NCBI RefSeq assembly: GCF_013358405.1
Contig: NZ_CP054836.1
Span: 1,798,001-1,862,000 of the forward strand
DNA: 64,000 bases
Reading direction: 5' to 3'
From: Oricola thermophila
GTDB lineage: Bacteria > Pseudomonadota > Alphaproteobacteria > Rhizobiales > Rhizobiaceae
Below the pieces are notes generated by a model. It was not told the origin of the DNA. It searched no databases and was given only the letters and a program-made list of their open reading frames with translations. Positions 26,918-36,126 of this stretch are shown here, piece by piece (position 1 is the stretch's first letter; the number at the start of each line of letters is the position of its first letter). The position numbers were made by a program, and so were the translations under genes.

Positions 26918-28068
26918 TCGAATGCTGGCGCTGGTTCGGGCCGCTCGATGATATTCGGCTAGAAGAAATCGCACAAACGGGCGCAGCAGGGATAGTCACA
27001 GCCCTGCACGAAATTCCCTACGGCGCAATATGGCCGCGCGAAGCCATAGCAAAGCGAAGCGCCGAGATTGCCACCGCCCCGGGCAATTTGCACTGGGCAG
27101 TGGTGGAAAGCTTGCCCGTCCACGAGGAAATCAAGCGAGGCGGACCGGATCGCGCACGGCTGTTCGCCAATTACCGCCAGTCGCTCGCAAATCTTGCTGC
27201 CGAAGGCGTAAAGGTGGTCTGCTACAACTTCATGCCGCTTCTGGACTGGACACGGACCCGGCTCGATGCGCAACTGCCTACCGGCGGCCGTGCGCTCCGC
27301 TTCTCGGCTGTCGAAATGGCTTTTTTCGATTTGCACGTGCTGGAACGCAAAGGCGCAGAGGGCGACTGGGCGCAAGACGTGTGCGAAGCCGCCAATGAGC
27401 TGGCCGCGACCGCCAGTAGCGGGGAGCGCGCACGATTGCTGAAAGTGATCATGTCCGGGCTTCCCGGTGCCTATGCGCGCTACGATATCGCCGGTCTTCG
27501 CGAAGCCTTGAAACCCTGGGAGGGATTTTCGGCCGACGACCTGCGCGCCAGCCTGGCGCGGTTCCTTCAGGAAGTCATTCCAGCAGCAGAGGAGCTTGGC
27601 ATTCGCATGTGCATCCACCCGGATGACCCTCCGCGCCCGCTTCTTGGCCTGCCCCGGATTGTATCGACCGAGAATGACATTGCCTTGATCCTCGCGATGG
27701 CGGACAATACTGCAAACGGACTCACATTGTGCTCAGGTTCGCTTGGCGCACATCCGGACAACAACTTACCGGCCATCGCGCGCCGGTTTGGCGATCGCAT
27801 CCACTTCGCACACTTGCGCAATGTCGCGAAAGAACCTGACGGCTCATTTCAGGAGACCGCACATCTGGAGGGCGATGTCGATATGGCCGATCTGGTGGCT
27901 ATCCTGCTGAAGCAGGAAACGGCCCGCCGCGCAGCCGGGAACGACGATGCGCTCATTCCGTTCCGTCCAGACCACGGACACGCGCTTCTTGCCGACATTG
28001 GGCGCGAGACCCATCCGGGCTACCCCCTGATCGGGCGTCTCAGGGTCTCGCAGAATTGCGCGGCCTGA
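26914..28068 (+). CDS. uxuA: Mannonate dehydratase
   Basis: 384 residues (E. coli UxuA 394). It dehydrates D-mannonate to 2-keto-3-deoxygluconate with Mn2+ or Fe2+. The N-terminus MIECWRWFGP is diagnostic for the family; further signatures are VCYNFMPLLDWTRT, MCIHPDDPPRP and the FRPDHGH metal site near the C-terminus. The ATG overlaps the uxuB stop by four bases. KDG kinase is not encoded in this block, so KDG must be phosphorylated by an enzyme encoded elsewhere. Confidence 0.95.
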   Translation: MIECWRWFGPLDDIRLEEIAQTGAAGIVTALHEIPYGAIWPREAIAKRSAEIATAPGNLHWAVVESLPVHEEIKRGGPDRARLFANYRQSLANLAAEGVKVVCYNFMPLLDWTRTRLDAQLPTGGRALRFSAVEMAFFDLHVLERKGAEGDWAQDVCEAANELAATASSGERARLLKVIMSGLPGAYARYDIAGLREALKPWEGFSADDLRASLARFLQEVIPAAEELGIRMCIHPDDPPRPLLGLPRIVSTENDIALILAMADNTANGLTLCSGSLGAHPDNNLPAIARRFGDRIHFAHLRNVAKEPDGSFQETAHLEGDVDMADLVAILLKQETARRAAGNDDALIPFRPDHGHALLADIGRETHPGYPLIGRLRVSQNCAA

Positions 28069-28093
28069 TCGCCGGGCTGGAACGGAGGTCGGC

Positions 28094-29614
28094 ATGAAAA
28101 TCATTGTATTGGCTCCCGCAGACGACGTGGCGATCCTTACGGAAAGAGCCGCCGCCGGCGATCGTCCGCTGGGCTCGGGCCTACCGCTCAGCGCGGCCGT
28201 TCCCGCAGGGCACAAGATCGCCCGACATGCCATTGAGTGCGGATCCCCGGTCCACAAGTTCGGTCAGGTCATCGGATACGCGACCGAAGACATTCCCGTC
28301 GGCGCCCACGTACACAGCCACAACCTGGCCTTCGGAGCCCATGCAGGAGACGCAGAAGCCGGGGCTGATCTGGATCAGGCACGCAAGGCGGTTCCCGAAC
28401 TGCAACCGCGCACGTTCGAGGGGTATCGCCGTGCAGACGGGCGGGTCGGCACTCGCAACATGATCGCCCTCCTGGCGACGGTGAACTGCTCGGCGACAGT
28501 AATTCGCCGCGCCGCCGACGAGATAGAACGACGAGGTCTGCTCGATGCCTATCCCAACGTGGATGGCATAGTCGCACTGACCCACGGCACGGGCTGCGGC
28601 ATGGCCGCAGACGGGCCCGGATGGAGCAACCTGCAGCGGGTGCTCTGGGGACACGCGACCCACCCCAATGTGGGCGCAGCCATCTTTGTGGGGCTTGGCT
28701 GCGAAGTCATGCAGATCGCGCGCATGAAATCGATGTTCGGCGCCGCGGGCGAGGAGCGGTTCCACGGCCTGACCATTCAGGAAAGCGGCGGCACACGCGC
28801 CACGGTCGAGCGCATTGTCGCCCGCGTAACGGAAATGCTGCCCGAGATCGACACCGCAAGGCGTAGTCCGAGCCCTCTGTCCGATCTAGTCGTCGCACTG
28901 CAGTGCGGTGGCTCGGACGGCTATTCGGGAATTACGGCCAATCCGGCACTGGGCGTGGCCAGCGACTACCTCGTCGGCCACGGCGCCACCGTCATTTTGT
29001 CCGAAACGCCGGAAATCTATGGCGCGGAACAACTCCTGCTGCGACGCGCGGCGGATGCCAAGGTCGCAGCGGCACTGACCGAACGCATTCGCTGGTGGGA
29101 GGACTATACCAGTTCACATGGGGGGTCCATGGACAACAATCCCTCTCCCGGAAACAAGGCCGGAGGGCTGACCACGATCCTTGAGAAGTCGCTCGGAGCC
29201 GTGGCAAAGGGAGGAGCGACGCCGCTGAACGAGGTTGTCGGGTATGGCGAACGCCCCACTGCGCGCGGGCTCGTCTTCATGGACACACCAGGCTACGACC
29301 CCGTCTCGGTCACCGGCCAGGTGGCAGGCGGCGCCCAGATCGTCGTCTTCACCACGGGACGGGGATCGGCATTCGGTTCGAAACCGGCACCCACGTTGAA
29401 GCTGGCCACCAATGACCGTCTGTACAATACAATGATCGAGGACATGGACCTCAATTGCGGCGACGTTATCAGCGCCGGAGTATCGCTTGCCGACAAGGGC
29501 GCGGAGATTCTCGATCTGATCGTGGCAACGGCCTCGGGCAAGCACAGCAAGAGTGAACGTCTCGGCCTGGGCGATAACGAGTTTGTTCCCTGGCAGATAG
29601 GTGCGGTGATGTAG
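28094..29614 (+). CDS. uxaA: Altronate dehydratase
   Basis: 506 residues (E. coli UxaA 495). An N-terminal SAF domain (about residues 1-85) is fused to the large UxaA/GarD-like domain (about 110-500). It dehydrates D-altronate, from the galacturonate branch, to KDG with iron. Motifs include VGTRNMIAL, the LTHGTGCGM loop, GLGCEVMQI and LQCGGSDGYSG. A tagaturonate reductase (UxaB) for the altronate branch is not seen here; either UxuB accepts both substrates or the gene is elsewhere. It is the last gene of the uronate operon. Confidence 0.94.
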   Translation: MKIIVLAPADDVAILTERAAAGDRPLGSGLPLSAAVPAGHKIARHAIECGSPVHKFGQVIGYATEDIPVGAHVHSHNLAFGAHAGDAEAGADLDQARKAVPELQPRTFEGYRRADGRVGTRNMIALLATVNCSATVIRRAADEIERRGLLDAYPNVDGIVALTHGTGCGMAADGPGWSNLQRVLWGHATHPNVGAAIFVGLGCEVMQIARMKSMFGAAGEERFHGLTIQESGGTRATVERIVARVTEMLPEIDTARRSPSPLSDLVVALQCGGSDGYSGITANPALGVASDYLVGHGATVILSETPEIYGAEQLLLRRAADAKVAAALTERIRWWEDYTSSHGGSMDNNPSPGNKAGGLTTILEKSLGAVAKGGATPLNEVVGYGERPTARGLVFMDTPGYDPVSVTGQVAGGAQIVVFTTGRGSAFGSKPAPTLKLATNDRLYNTMIEDMDLNCGDVISAGVSLADKGAEILDLIVATASGKHSKSERLGLGDNEFVPWQIGAVM

Positions 29615-29939
29615 AAGACGACTGCGCCCGCCCCGCACGGATCGATTTCCACCGCCGTCACAAGTCGACCGGCCGATACCGGGATAGCGCCTGAACACTC
29701 GCCTGCAAAAGCGGTTCCGGCCGCGTGTCAGGTGTCGCTCTCTTCAGGCGATCGCCGGCGAATTATGGATGGCGGACATCGACGCCTTAGCGAATTGCGC
29801 CGCATCCGACGAAAGCAATCGCCGGCAAATCTCGGGGAAATACGCAACGGACGCAATCTCGCGGAACGCGGTTTCGTCTCCGAGATTTTTTCGGAATCTC
29901 CTGAACTGCTCATGGCCTCTTCTTCCGGCCGGTCGCCAG
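29615..29939. other. Convergent intergenic stretch without a convincing gene
   Basis: 325 bases lie between the ends of uxaA and the PEP-mutase-family gene. A hairpin GAGATT/AATCTC (29882-29900) with a T-rich loop is visible but is not a clear terminator. On the minus strand two short overlapping frames (about 29728-29943 and 29744-30010) carry protein-like text such as FREIASVAYFPEICRRLL. This might be a frameshifted gene remnant that I cannot identify. Confidence 0.4.
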
Positions 29940-30812
29940 TCATGACGTCGGAAAGCGCTCGTCGAGCGCCTCCATTTTCGCGACGCCGAGAAGATCCTGC
30001 ATATCGGCAAAGCTCGCCATTCTGTCGCGAATGCCTTCCAGGCTGCCCTCGACCTTCAAGGTGTCCATAACCAGCCGCGCACCGGCGAGAGCGGCAAGCA
30101 TCGCCTCGATCGGATATAGGATGACGTTAAATCCGAGCGCCTCGATTTCCTTCACGGCAAGAGTTGGCGTCTTGCCCGTGCTCGCGGCATTGAAAACAAG
30201 TGGCACGCCAAGCGGACCAAGGTCACGACCGATCTGTTCGACATGCGCCATGGATTCCGGCGCGTCCAGAAACAGCGCGTCGGCGCCCGCTTCGGCATAG
30301 CGTGCCGCGCGCTCGATGGCAGCGTCGGTTCCATCGATGGCTATCGCATCGGTCCGCGCGATCAGGGCGAATTCCTCGCCTCCGGCTTCGCGCGCCGCGC
30401 GTATCTTGGAGATCATGTCCCGGACCGGAACCAACCGCTTGCCGCCCATGTGACCGCATTTCTTCGGCAGGACCTGGTCTTCCATGTGGACACCAGATGC
30501 GCCCGCAGCCAAGAATTCCGCAATCGTGCGCGCGGTGTTCAGTGCGCTGCCATGACCATTGTCGGCGTCAACGAGTATCGGCACGGTCGTCACGGCGCGC
30601 ACCCTGCGGATGTGGTCCGCGACCTCGGTCGCGGTCATCATGCCAAGATCGGGCAAGCCGAGCATGGCGGCGGCCGCAGCATAGCCGCCGAGATAGACCA
30701 GGTCATATCCCGCCCGCTCCACCAGCCGCGCCGAGAGCGGATCGTAAGCCCCCATCGCTATGGTAGTGCGGCCGGAGCGAAACAAGGATTTCAGCTTTGC
30801 GTTATTGCTCAT
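29940..30812 (-). CDS. Isocitrate lyase/PEP mutase superfamily enzyme (methylisocitrate-lyase-like)
   Basis: 290 residues. TIM-barrel of the PEP mutase/isocitrate lyase superfamily. The metal-site motif VDADNGHG is intact, and KKCGHMGGK carries the catalytic cysteine typical of true lyases (2-methylisocitrate, 2,3-dimethylmalate or isocitrate lyases) rather than phosphonomutases. It would cleave a C-C bond in a 2-hydroxy di- or tricarboxylate. It is the last gene of the IclR-TRAP-enoyl-CoA-hydratase operon, so its substrate probably derives from what that TRAP imports. Oxaloacetate decarboxylase is another possibility. Exact substrate unknown. Confidence 0.85.
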   Translation of the reverse strand: MSNNAKLKSLFRSGRTTIAMGAYDPLSARLVERAGYDLVYLGGYAAAAAMLGLPDLGMMTATEVADHIRRVRAVTTVPILVDADNGHGSALNTARTIAEFLAAGASGVHMEDQVLPKKCGHMGGKRLVPVRDMISKIRAAREAGGEEFALIARTDAIAIDGTDAAIERAARYAEAGADALFLDAPESMAHVEQIGRDLGPLGVPLVFNAASTGKTPTLAVKEIEALGFNVILYPIEAMLAALAGARLVMDTLKVEGSLEGIRDRMASFADMQDLLGVAKMEALDERFPTS

Positions 30813-30822
30813 GGCTTTCCGA

Positions 30823-31554
30823 TCATCCTTCCATTTCCCTCTCGCCCGCCGTAGCTCTCAAGAGCATGGGAAGAACGTGGCGGGCATGTTCGACCGCATC
30901 TGCTTCGGTCATTGCAGACATGGCATGATAAGCCTGCCGACCAATGCGGATCGCCGTCGGGCTGAGCGCAGAGAGTTCCCTGCCCATTTCCATCGCACGA
31001 TCATGAACCCGATTCGCAGGCCGGATTTCGGTGACGAGGCCGTAATGCAGCGCCTCCTCTGCCGTCAGCGCGCGCCCGCGATAGACCAGGTCGAAAAACA
31101 ACGGCCTTGGCAGGAGACGGCGAACCATCGCCATGGCGAGTATGGGGAACAGGCCGCTCAGGAGTTCCGGCAGCGCAAGTGTCGCATCCTCGGACATCAC
31201 GACAAGGTCGCAGCAGGCAACGAGTCCCATGCCCCCGGCATGGGCGTCGCCGTTCACCGCTGCAATGACCGGAAGCCGCGCCGCGCGAACCGCCTGGCAC
31301 ATCGCGGCGAAATTCCGGCCGAACTGGAGATGCGCTTCCGCCCTGTTGCCTTCGGCCGCAAAGTCTCCCCCGAGACAGAAAGCACTGCCCGCGCCCTCGA
31401 TCACAACGACACGAGACCGGATCGGAGATTCGTCGCGCAGCACGGCGGCGATCGCCGAGGCCATGGAAGCTGTGATCCGGTTTCCCCGCTGCGGCCGGTT
31501 CAAGGTCAGGTGCAGCGTCTGATCGTCAGGGGAGAAAAGTATCTCTTCGGTCAT
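30823..31554 (-). CDS. Enoyl-CoA hydratase/isomerase family protein
   Basis: 243 residues, crotonase fold. The oxyanion-hole segments AFCLGGDFA and NGDAHAGGMGLVACCD are recognisable. The usual hydratase glutamates are not both evident: the position after GGMGL reads VACCDLVVMSE, so the reaction could be hydration, isomerisation or C-C cleavage of an acyl-CoA. It lies between TRAP genes and the lyase-family gene on one transcript (10-base gap and near-contiguous with dctM). No acyl-CoA ligase or CoA-transferase is encoded beside it, which leaves the source of the CoA ester open. Confidence 0.85.
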   Translation of the reverse strand: MTEEILFSPDDQTLHLTLNRPQRGNRITASMASAIAAVLRDESPIRSRVVVIEGAGSAFCLGGDFAAEGNRAEAHLQFGRNFAAMCQAVRAARLPVIAAVNGDAHAGGMGLVACCDLVVMSEDATLALPELLSGLFPILAMAMVRRLLPRPLFFDLVYRGRALTAEEALHYGLVTEIRPANRVHDRAMEMGRELSALSPTAIRIGRQAYHAMSAMTEADAVEHARHVLPMLLRATAGEREMEG

Positions 31555-31555
31555 T

Positions 31556-32815
31556 TCAGTGTCCCAGATACGATGGCAGGGCCGTCGTCACGAATGGCAG
31601 GTAGGTGATACCAAGCAATACAAGCAGGTTGACCGCGAGGAACGGCAATGCCTCCCGCACCTGCTCCAGATAGGTCGTCCCGGCGATGCGTGCGGTGATA
31701 AAGAGCCCCAGCCCCACCGGCGGAGTGAGCAGGCCCAGATTTAGATTGAAGACAGTGATAAGCCCGAGTTGCAGCGACCCTATCCCCAATTCGTGCCCGA
31801 TCGGCAGCAGGATGGGTGTTACCAGCACAAGCGCGGCAGCCGGGGCAAGAAACATGCCCAAGAACAAAAGCAGCAGGTTGACGAGGAGTAGGATCAGAAC
31901 CGGGCTCGCAACTTCCTGTGTCACGTACGCAGCGAGTTCGGCAGGCACCTGGCTTCGGGTCAACGGCCAGGCAAGCGCAGCGGAGGCGGCAATCACGGCG
32001 GTGACGCTGGCCGTTTCCTTCGCTGTCTCGATCAGAATCGACCAAAGTCGGTGGGCGCCGATCCTGCGCGACACCAGCACAAGCACAACAGCATAGGCCA
32101 CGGCCACGGCCGCGCTTTCGGTGATGGTGAAGATGCCGGCGATGATCCCGACAATGACGATCGCGGGCAGCATGAGGACGGGAAGCGCGCGGAACGTTGT
32201 CCGCAAGCCTTCGCGCATGGAAACGCCCCGATGCAGCGGGTAACCGCGGCGGTGCGCGATGTAGATCGCGAGGAAGATCATGCCCGCCGCCACGACAAGC
32301 CCGGGCAGGATACCGGCAACGAACAGCCCCTCGATCGACGTCCCTGTCTGCACGCCGTAAATCACCAGCAGTATCGAGGGCGGTATGATCGAGCCAAGCG
32401 TGCCCGCAGCGGCGACCAGCGCGCCCGAGTATCCGCCCGAATATCCTTCCTCCTTCATCGCCGGGACGAGGACGGAGGCCAGGGCCGAGGTGTCGGCCGC
32501 AGCCGAGCCCGATATGGAGGCGAAGAAAACCCCCGACCCGATGGCGCCAATCGAAAGGCCGCCGCGGAAACGGCCGACCAGCATGTTGGCAAAGGCGACC
32601 AGCGTCCGCGTGATGCCAGCGGCACCCATCAGGTTCCCCATCAGGAGGAACAGCGGCAAGGCGACCAGGGGAAAGGAATTCAGTGCAGAGACCATCTGGT
32701 CGATCAGCACAGTCAACGGGAAGCTGCCCATCGAGACCCAGGACGTCAGGCCGATGGCCACATAGATCGGGACGCCGACAAACAGCGTGACCAGAAATAC
32801 GACCAGGCCGGTCAT
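31556..32815 (-). CDS. TRAP transporter large permease (DctM family)
   Basis: 419 residues from the ATG at 32815; this start overlaps the small-permease stop by four bases. About twelve membrane spans. Family motifs include the PLFLLMGNLM region near residue 55, GSAAADTSALASVLVPAM, GGTLGSIIPPS-like text (AAGTLGSIIPPSI), and LGLLTPPVGLGLF near the C-terminus. It is the sodium-coupled transport subunit. With the small permease and binding protein upstream it makes a complete tripartite importer, probably for a carboxylate, controlled by the neighbouring IclR regulator. Confidence 0.94.
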   Translation of the reverse strand: MTGLVVFLVTLFVGVPIYVAIGLTSWVSMGSFPLTVLIDQMVSALNSFPLVALPLFLLMGNLMGAAGITRTLVAFANMLVGRFRGGLSIGAIGSGVFFASISGSAAADTSALASVLVPAMKEEGYSGGYSGALVAAAGTLGSIIPPSILLVIYGVQTGTSIEGLFVAGILPGLVVAAGMIFLAIYIAHRRGYPLHRGVSMREGLRTTFRALPVLMLPAIVIVGIIAGIFTITESAAVAVAYAVVLVLVSRRIGAHRLWSILIETAKETASVTAVIAASAALAWPLTRSQVPAELAAYVTQEVASPVLILLLVNLLLLFLGMFLAPAAALVLVTPILLPIGHELGIGSLQLGLITVFNLNLGLLTPPVGLGLFITARIAGTTYLEQVREALPFLAVNLLVLLGITYLPFVTTALPSYLGH

Positions 32816-33342
32816 TTGCCGTCTCCGGCGCAGGGCGTCACCGCGCGGAGTGCAGTCTCCAGATGGAAGATCAACATGAAGATCGCCGCGACCGGGGCGC
32901 TGGCATAGAGCCATGCCGCAGAAAGATCGAGGCCGATAATCCGCGCCCTGCTGACAATCGCCATCTGGTCATATCCGGCAGAGATCAGCACCCAAGCGAA
33001 CAGGCCTCCGCAGAACGCGATGAAGATTGTCACGGCGATCCGGGCGCATCCCCGCAGGCGGTCTGGCAGCAAGGTGACAGCCAGGTTTTCATCGCCCCGA
33101 ACGGCCAGCGCCGCACCAAGAAAGGTGAGCCAGGTCAGGGTCAGGGCAGCAGTGACCTCCGACCACGGCGGCGTGTAGGCGAAGACATACCTTCCGATCA
33201 CCTGGACGATGACCGACGCGAACAGGATAACCATGCCCACGCCAAGAGCGAGACGCAGCAATGCCGCGCCTCCTCCAGCGACCAGGGAAACTCCCCGGCT
33301 CAAGGGGTCCGGAGCCAACCTACTGGACGCCGCCGGCCGCAC
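32812..33342 (-). CDS. TRAP transporter small permease (DctQ family)
   Basis: Up to 176 residues with four membrane spans, typical of DctQ (VIGRYVF after span 1; WSEVTAALTLTWLTFLGAALAVR in the middle). The listed GTG start overlaps the binding-protein gene end by 23 bases. A TTG at 33261 has a much better RBS (GGAGGAGG, seven bases) but would begin very close to the first span; a TTG at 33303 is a third option. It bridges the binding protein and the DctM subunit. Confidence 0.88.
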   Translation of the reverse strand: MRPAASSRLAPDPLSRGVSLVAGGGAALLRLALGVGMVILFASVIVQVIGRYVFAYTPPWSEVTAALTLTWLTFLGAALAVRGDENLAVTLLPDRLRGCARIAVTIFIAFCGGLFAWVLISAGYDQMAIVSRARIIGLDLSAAWLYASAPVAAIFMLIFHLETALRAVTPCAGDGK

Positions 33343-34291
33343 GCAGGCGGTCCACCCATTCCACGAGATCCGGAAACTGCTCTCTCAGCGCAGTTTCCGA
33401 AGCCTCCCGCATGGCGGCGCGATCCACCTCGACAAGGCGGGACCCGGCCTCCTCGAAGACAGTCAAGGAAGCCTGTTCGGCCTCCTCGATGCCGGAACCG
33501 AACCCGTCGGATGCCACCTGCGCAGCCTGTTCGATTACCGCGCGTTGATCGTCAGGAAGGGAATCGAGCCAGGCACCCCAGAAAATGAACGCATAGTTGG
33601 GCATCATGTGCCGGGTAAGAAGCACGGTCTCGGTTATGTCCGCCACGCCGAGAGACACGGCGGTCTGCGCCTCGATCTCGACGCCATCGACGACGCCCTG
33701 CTGCATCGCCGTGTAGAGTTCCGCCACGCTCATCGGGGTCGGGCTGCCGTTCCAGGCTTCAAAGCTCGCGAGCACGACCGGCAGACCGGGCGCCCGGATC
33801 CGCTGGCCTTCGAGGCTGTCGGCCTCCTTGTTCAGGTAGACATAGCGCGCGCCCTTGTAGACGGGCGCCAAGACCCTGTAGCCTGAATCAGCCTCGATCG
33901 CGTTGAAGAAAGCCTTGCCGTCCTCGCTGGCGTAAGCTGCGTCGAATTGCGACCGCTCATCAAAAAGGAAGGGCCAGGCATCCACTGTCGCCAGTTCCGA
34001 AAACCCGCCAAGTGCACTTGTCGAAATAAATGTCACATTGACCGCGCCGGACTGCTGCTGGTTGGCGATTTGCGCCCAGCCGCCAAGCTGGCTTGCGGGG
34101 AAGACGGAGACCTCCATTTCCCCGCCGCTGAGTTCGGCGACCTGTTCCGCAAAGGCCTCAGCGGTACGCTGTTCCTGACTGTTGGCCGGGAAGACGTGAG
34201 CCAGCACGATCTCGGTCTGGGCCGAAGCCGCGCCGACCAATCCGAGTAGCACCCCGCCGGCGAGCGCGATTTTTCCGTAGTAACAAGACAT
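33320..34291 (-). CDS. TRAP transporter substrate-binding protein (DctP family)
   Basis: 323 residues from the ATG at 34291, with GGGAGGA four bases upstream. Signal peptide at residues 1-24 (YYGKIALAGGVLL, cleavage after AASA). DctP fold: FPASQLGG, then LEGQRIRAPG, where the arginine normally pairs with a substrate carboxylate, and AMQQGVVDGVEIE. The ligand is thus probably an organic acid. It follows the IclR gene by 30 bases. A C4 or branched dicarboxylate would fit the lyase-family enzyme encoded downstream; that link is inference. Confidence 0.93.
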   Translation of the reverse strand: MSCYYGKIALAGGVLLGLVGAASAQTEIVLAHVFPANSQEQRTAEAFAEQVAELSGGEMEVSVFPASQLGGWAQIANQQQSGAVNVTFISTSALGGFSELATVDAWPFLFDERSQFDAAYASEDGKAFFNAIEADSGYRVLAPVYKGARYVYLNKEADSLEGQRIRAPGLPVVLASFEAWNGSPTPMSVAELYTAMQQGVVDGVEIEAQTAVSLGVADITETVLLTRHMMPNYAFIFWGAWLDSLPDDQRAVIEQAAQVASDGFGSGIEEAEQASLTVFEEAGSRLVEVDRAAMREASETALREQFPDLVEWVDRLRAAGGVQ

Positions 34292-34321
34292 GACGTCCTC
34301 CCTTGCAAACATTTCGGCCGA

Positions 34322-35089
34322 TCACGATCCCAATGTTCGCGATAACGGTCCGTCGGCACCCAGTGTGCGCCCGAGCCTGTCGGCGTGATGCCGCAAGCTC
34401 GTCTCGATGCGTTCCACGAGCGCATCATCATATCGCGAGGCCGGCGCCGAAACGCTGAGCGACCCGACGAGCCGCCCTTCCCGACCGATTACGGGCAGCG
34501 CCATTGCGACGATGCCCGGAATGAGTTCCTCGAACGTGTAGGCCATGCCGCCCCGGGCGACATCGGCGATCATTTCGAGTATGCGGCTTGCGTTCTCGGG
34601 TCCTTTTCCGCATTCGGCAAGCTGGCGCGTAACGATTTCGAAGCGCGCGCTTTCCGGCATGTAGGCAAGGAAGACACGACCGGCGGCAGAAAGCGTCATC
34701 GGGGCGCGCTCACCCACCTGCATCGTGCGGCGAATGGGGTGACTACCCATCGCCTTGGCGATGATCAGAATGTCCTCCCCCGCAGATATCACCATGGCCG
34801 TTGCCTCCCCGGTTTCCCGGGTTACCGCATCGACAGCCTCGCGCGAGATCGTGGCCAGATCCATTCCGGCCAAGTACTTTTGCGCGATCAACACCATTGC
34901 CGATCCGAGGCGGTAGGTGCGGCTGATCGGATCGAACGCGAGGAAGTTTCCTTCCGTCAATGTGTGTAGAAGACCGGTAAGGCTGCTCTTGGGGATGGCC
35001 AGGGCAGCGGCAAGCTGCGCGTGACTCCGAGGCTCATCGGCAATCAGCTCCACTATTTTTATGACGCGTTCCGCAGATTTTACGTTCAT
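34322..35089 (-). CDS. IclR-family transcriptional regulator
   Basis: 255 residues. N-terminal winged helix (residues 1-65, RSHAQLAAALAIPKSSL) and C-terminal effector domain (about 80-250) with GERAPMTLSAAGRVFLAY, the IclR signature region. It is the first gene of the operon, followed directly by TRAP genes, so it likely regulates that operon and itself. Candidate operator palindromes lie on and just before its start codon (35084-35107), which suggests autorepression. No strong Shine-Dalgarno sequence precedes the ATG. Confidence 0.92.
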   Translation of the reverse strand: MNVKSAERVIKIVELIADEPRSHAQLAAALAIPKSSLTGLLHTLTEGNFLAFDPISRTYRLGSAMVLIAQKYLAGMDLATISREAVDAVTRETGEATAMVISAGEDILIIAKAMGSHPIRRTMQVGERAPMTLSAAGRVFLAYMPESARFEIVTRQLAECGKGPENASRILEMIADVARGGMAYTFEELIPGIVAMALPVIGREGRLVGSLSVSAPASRYDDALVERIETSLRHHADRLGRTLGADGPLSRTLGS

Positions 35090-35107
35090 ATATGTGAACT
35101 CTGTTCA
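35084..35107. promoter_or_regulatory. Overlapping palindromes, candidate IclR operator covering the iclR start codon
   Basis: GTTCATATATGTGAAC (35084-35099) is a 16-base dyad with seven of eight pairs matched. TGAACTCTGTTCA (35095-35107) is a perfect 5-base dyad sharing the middle TGAAC. The iclR ATG (complement of 35087-35089) lies inside the first. Further TGAAC/GTTC half sites occur at 35125-35155. Three spaced GTTCA/TGAAC half-sites are the usual form of an IclR-family site. Confidence 0.5.
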
Positions 35108-35363
35108 TAACTGTGATCTCATAGTGTTCGCTTGATTACGTGAAGTCAAGTGAACGCAGCGCGAAGGCACGGGCGGACGATCCGAACCGCCCTTTTGGAG
35201 ATATCGTCACCCCGCCGTAAAACGCGCCCGCGCAAGGCATTGCCTTCGATGTCCACTGACCGGATGCCCTCGCCGACGGGAAGCCGACCGGGGCCCGCAG
35301 AAGGGAAAACGCGGTTGCGCAGCAGACAATCCGAATTGATGCCGAGGAACGGGTCCGCCGGCT

Positions 35364-36113
35364 TCAGGAAAGCGAAGCCCGGAAGAATACGACCGTCATG
35401 AACGCGCCAACCGCGATGACGATAGCCCGCACTGCGGCAGATGGCAGGGCACGCGCGATTGGCGCGCCGAGATACCCGCCGGTGACCGCAGCGGCTGCCA
35501 TGATCGCCGCATGCCGCCAGGAGACGATCCCCGCAGTGGCGAAGATCGCCACCGAAATCGCGGCTAGCACGAAGGACACGGCGTTCTTCAAGCCGTTCAT
35601 CAGATTGATGTCGCGCATCCCCTGCAGAGAGAACAACGCCAGCAAAATGATTCCGAGGCCGCCGTTGAAGTAGCCGCCATAGACGGACGCGGCAAAGGTC
35701 GCGAACACGCCGCGACGGCGCGCGCCCCCTCGCGATACCGCCCATGCACGCAACCTGTCGCCGAACGCGAACGTCAACGTACCGAGGGCCAGCAGGTATG
35801 GCACGACGAATGAGAACGCCTCGTTGGATGAAACCAGCAGCAGGAACGACCCAACGGAACCGCCCAGGACCGAAGCAACCAGTATCCAGGCCAACCGGGT
35901 GCGATCCAAGCTCCGGATCTCGCTTGCGAATCCGATGGCTCCCGCGAGATAGCCGGGAAAAACCGCCACTGCACTCGTCGCATTTGCTGCCACCGGCGGC
36001 ACGCCGACAAAAATCAGCGCCGGCAGGGTCAGGAACGTCCCGCCTCCCGCAACAGTGTTGAGCGCACCGGCCACGAAGCCGGCAAGAACGAGAACCGCCA
36101 GGTCGAGCATCAA
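35364..36113 (-). CDS. Sulfite exporter TauE/SafE family permease
   Basis: 249 residues with seven to eight predicted membrane spans. The N-terminal repeat motif GFVAGALNTVAGGGTFLTLPAL and the second-half GGYFNGGLGIILLALFS are the two glycine-rich repeats of the TauE/SafE (DUF81) family. Members export sulfite, sulfoacetate or other small organosulfur or organic anions; no sulfur gene lies nearby to narrow this down. A second start codon is one residue in. The gene is 13 bases downstream of the Rnk-like gene on the same strand. Nothing convincing is encoded in the 273 bases between its end and the iclR start, apart from the operator. Confidence 0.9.
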   Translation of the reverse strand: MMLDLAVLVLAGFVAGALNTVAGGGTFLTLPALIFVGVPPVAANATSAVAVFPGYLAGAIGFASEIRSLDRTRLAWILVASVLGGSVGSFLLLVSSNEAFSFVVPYLLALGTLTFAFGDRLRAWAVSRGGARRRGVFATFAASVYGGYFNGGLGIILLALFSLQGMRDINLMNGLKNAVSFVLAAISVAIFATAGIVSWRHAAIMAAAAVTGGYLGAPIARALPSAAVRAIVIAVGAFMTVVFFRASLS

Positions 36114-36126
36114 TCAATCACACCGG

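Noticed and set aside
29732..30070. 112-codon plus-strand frame after uxaA
   Set aside because: It runs antisense into the PEP-mutase-family gene and has no motif or RBS.
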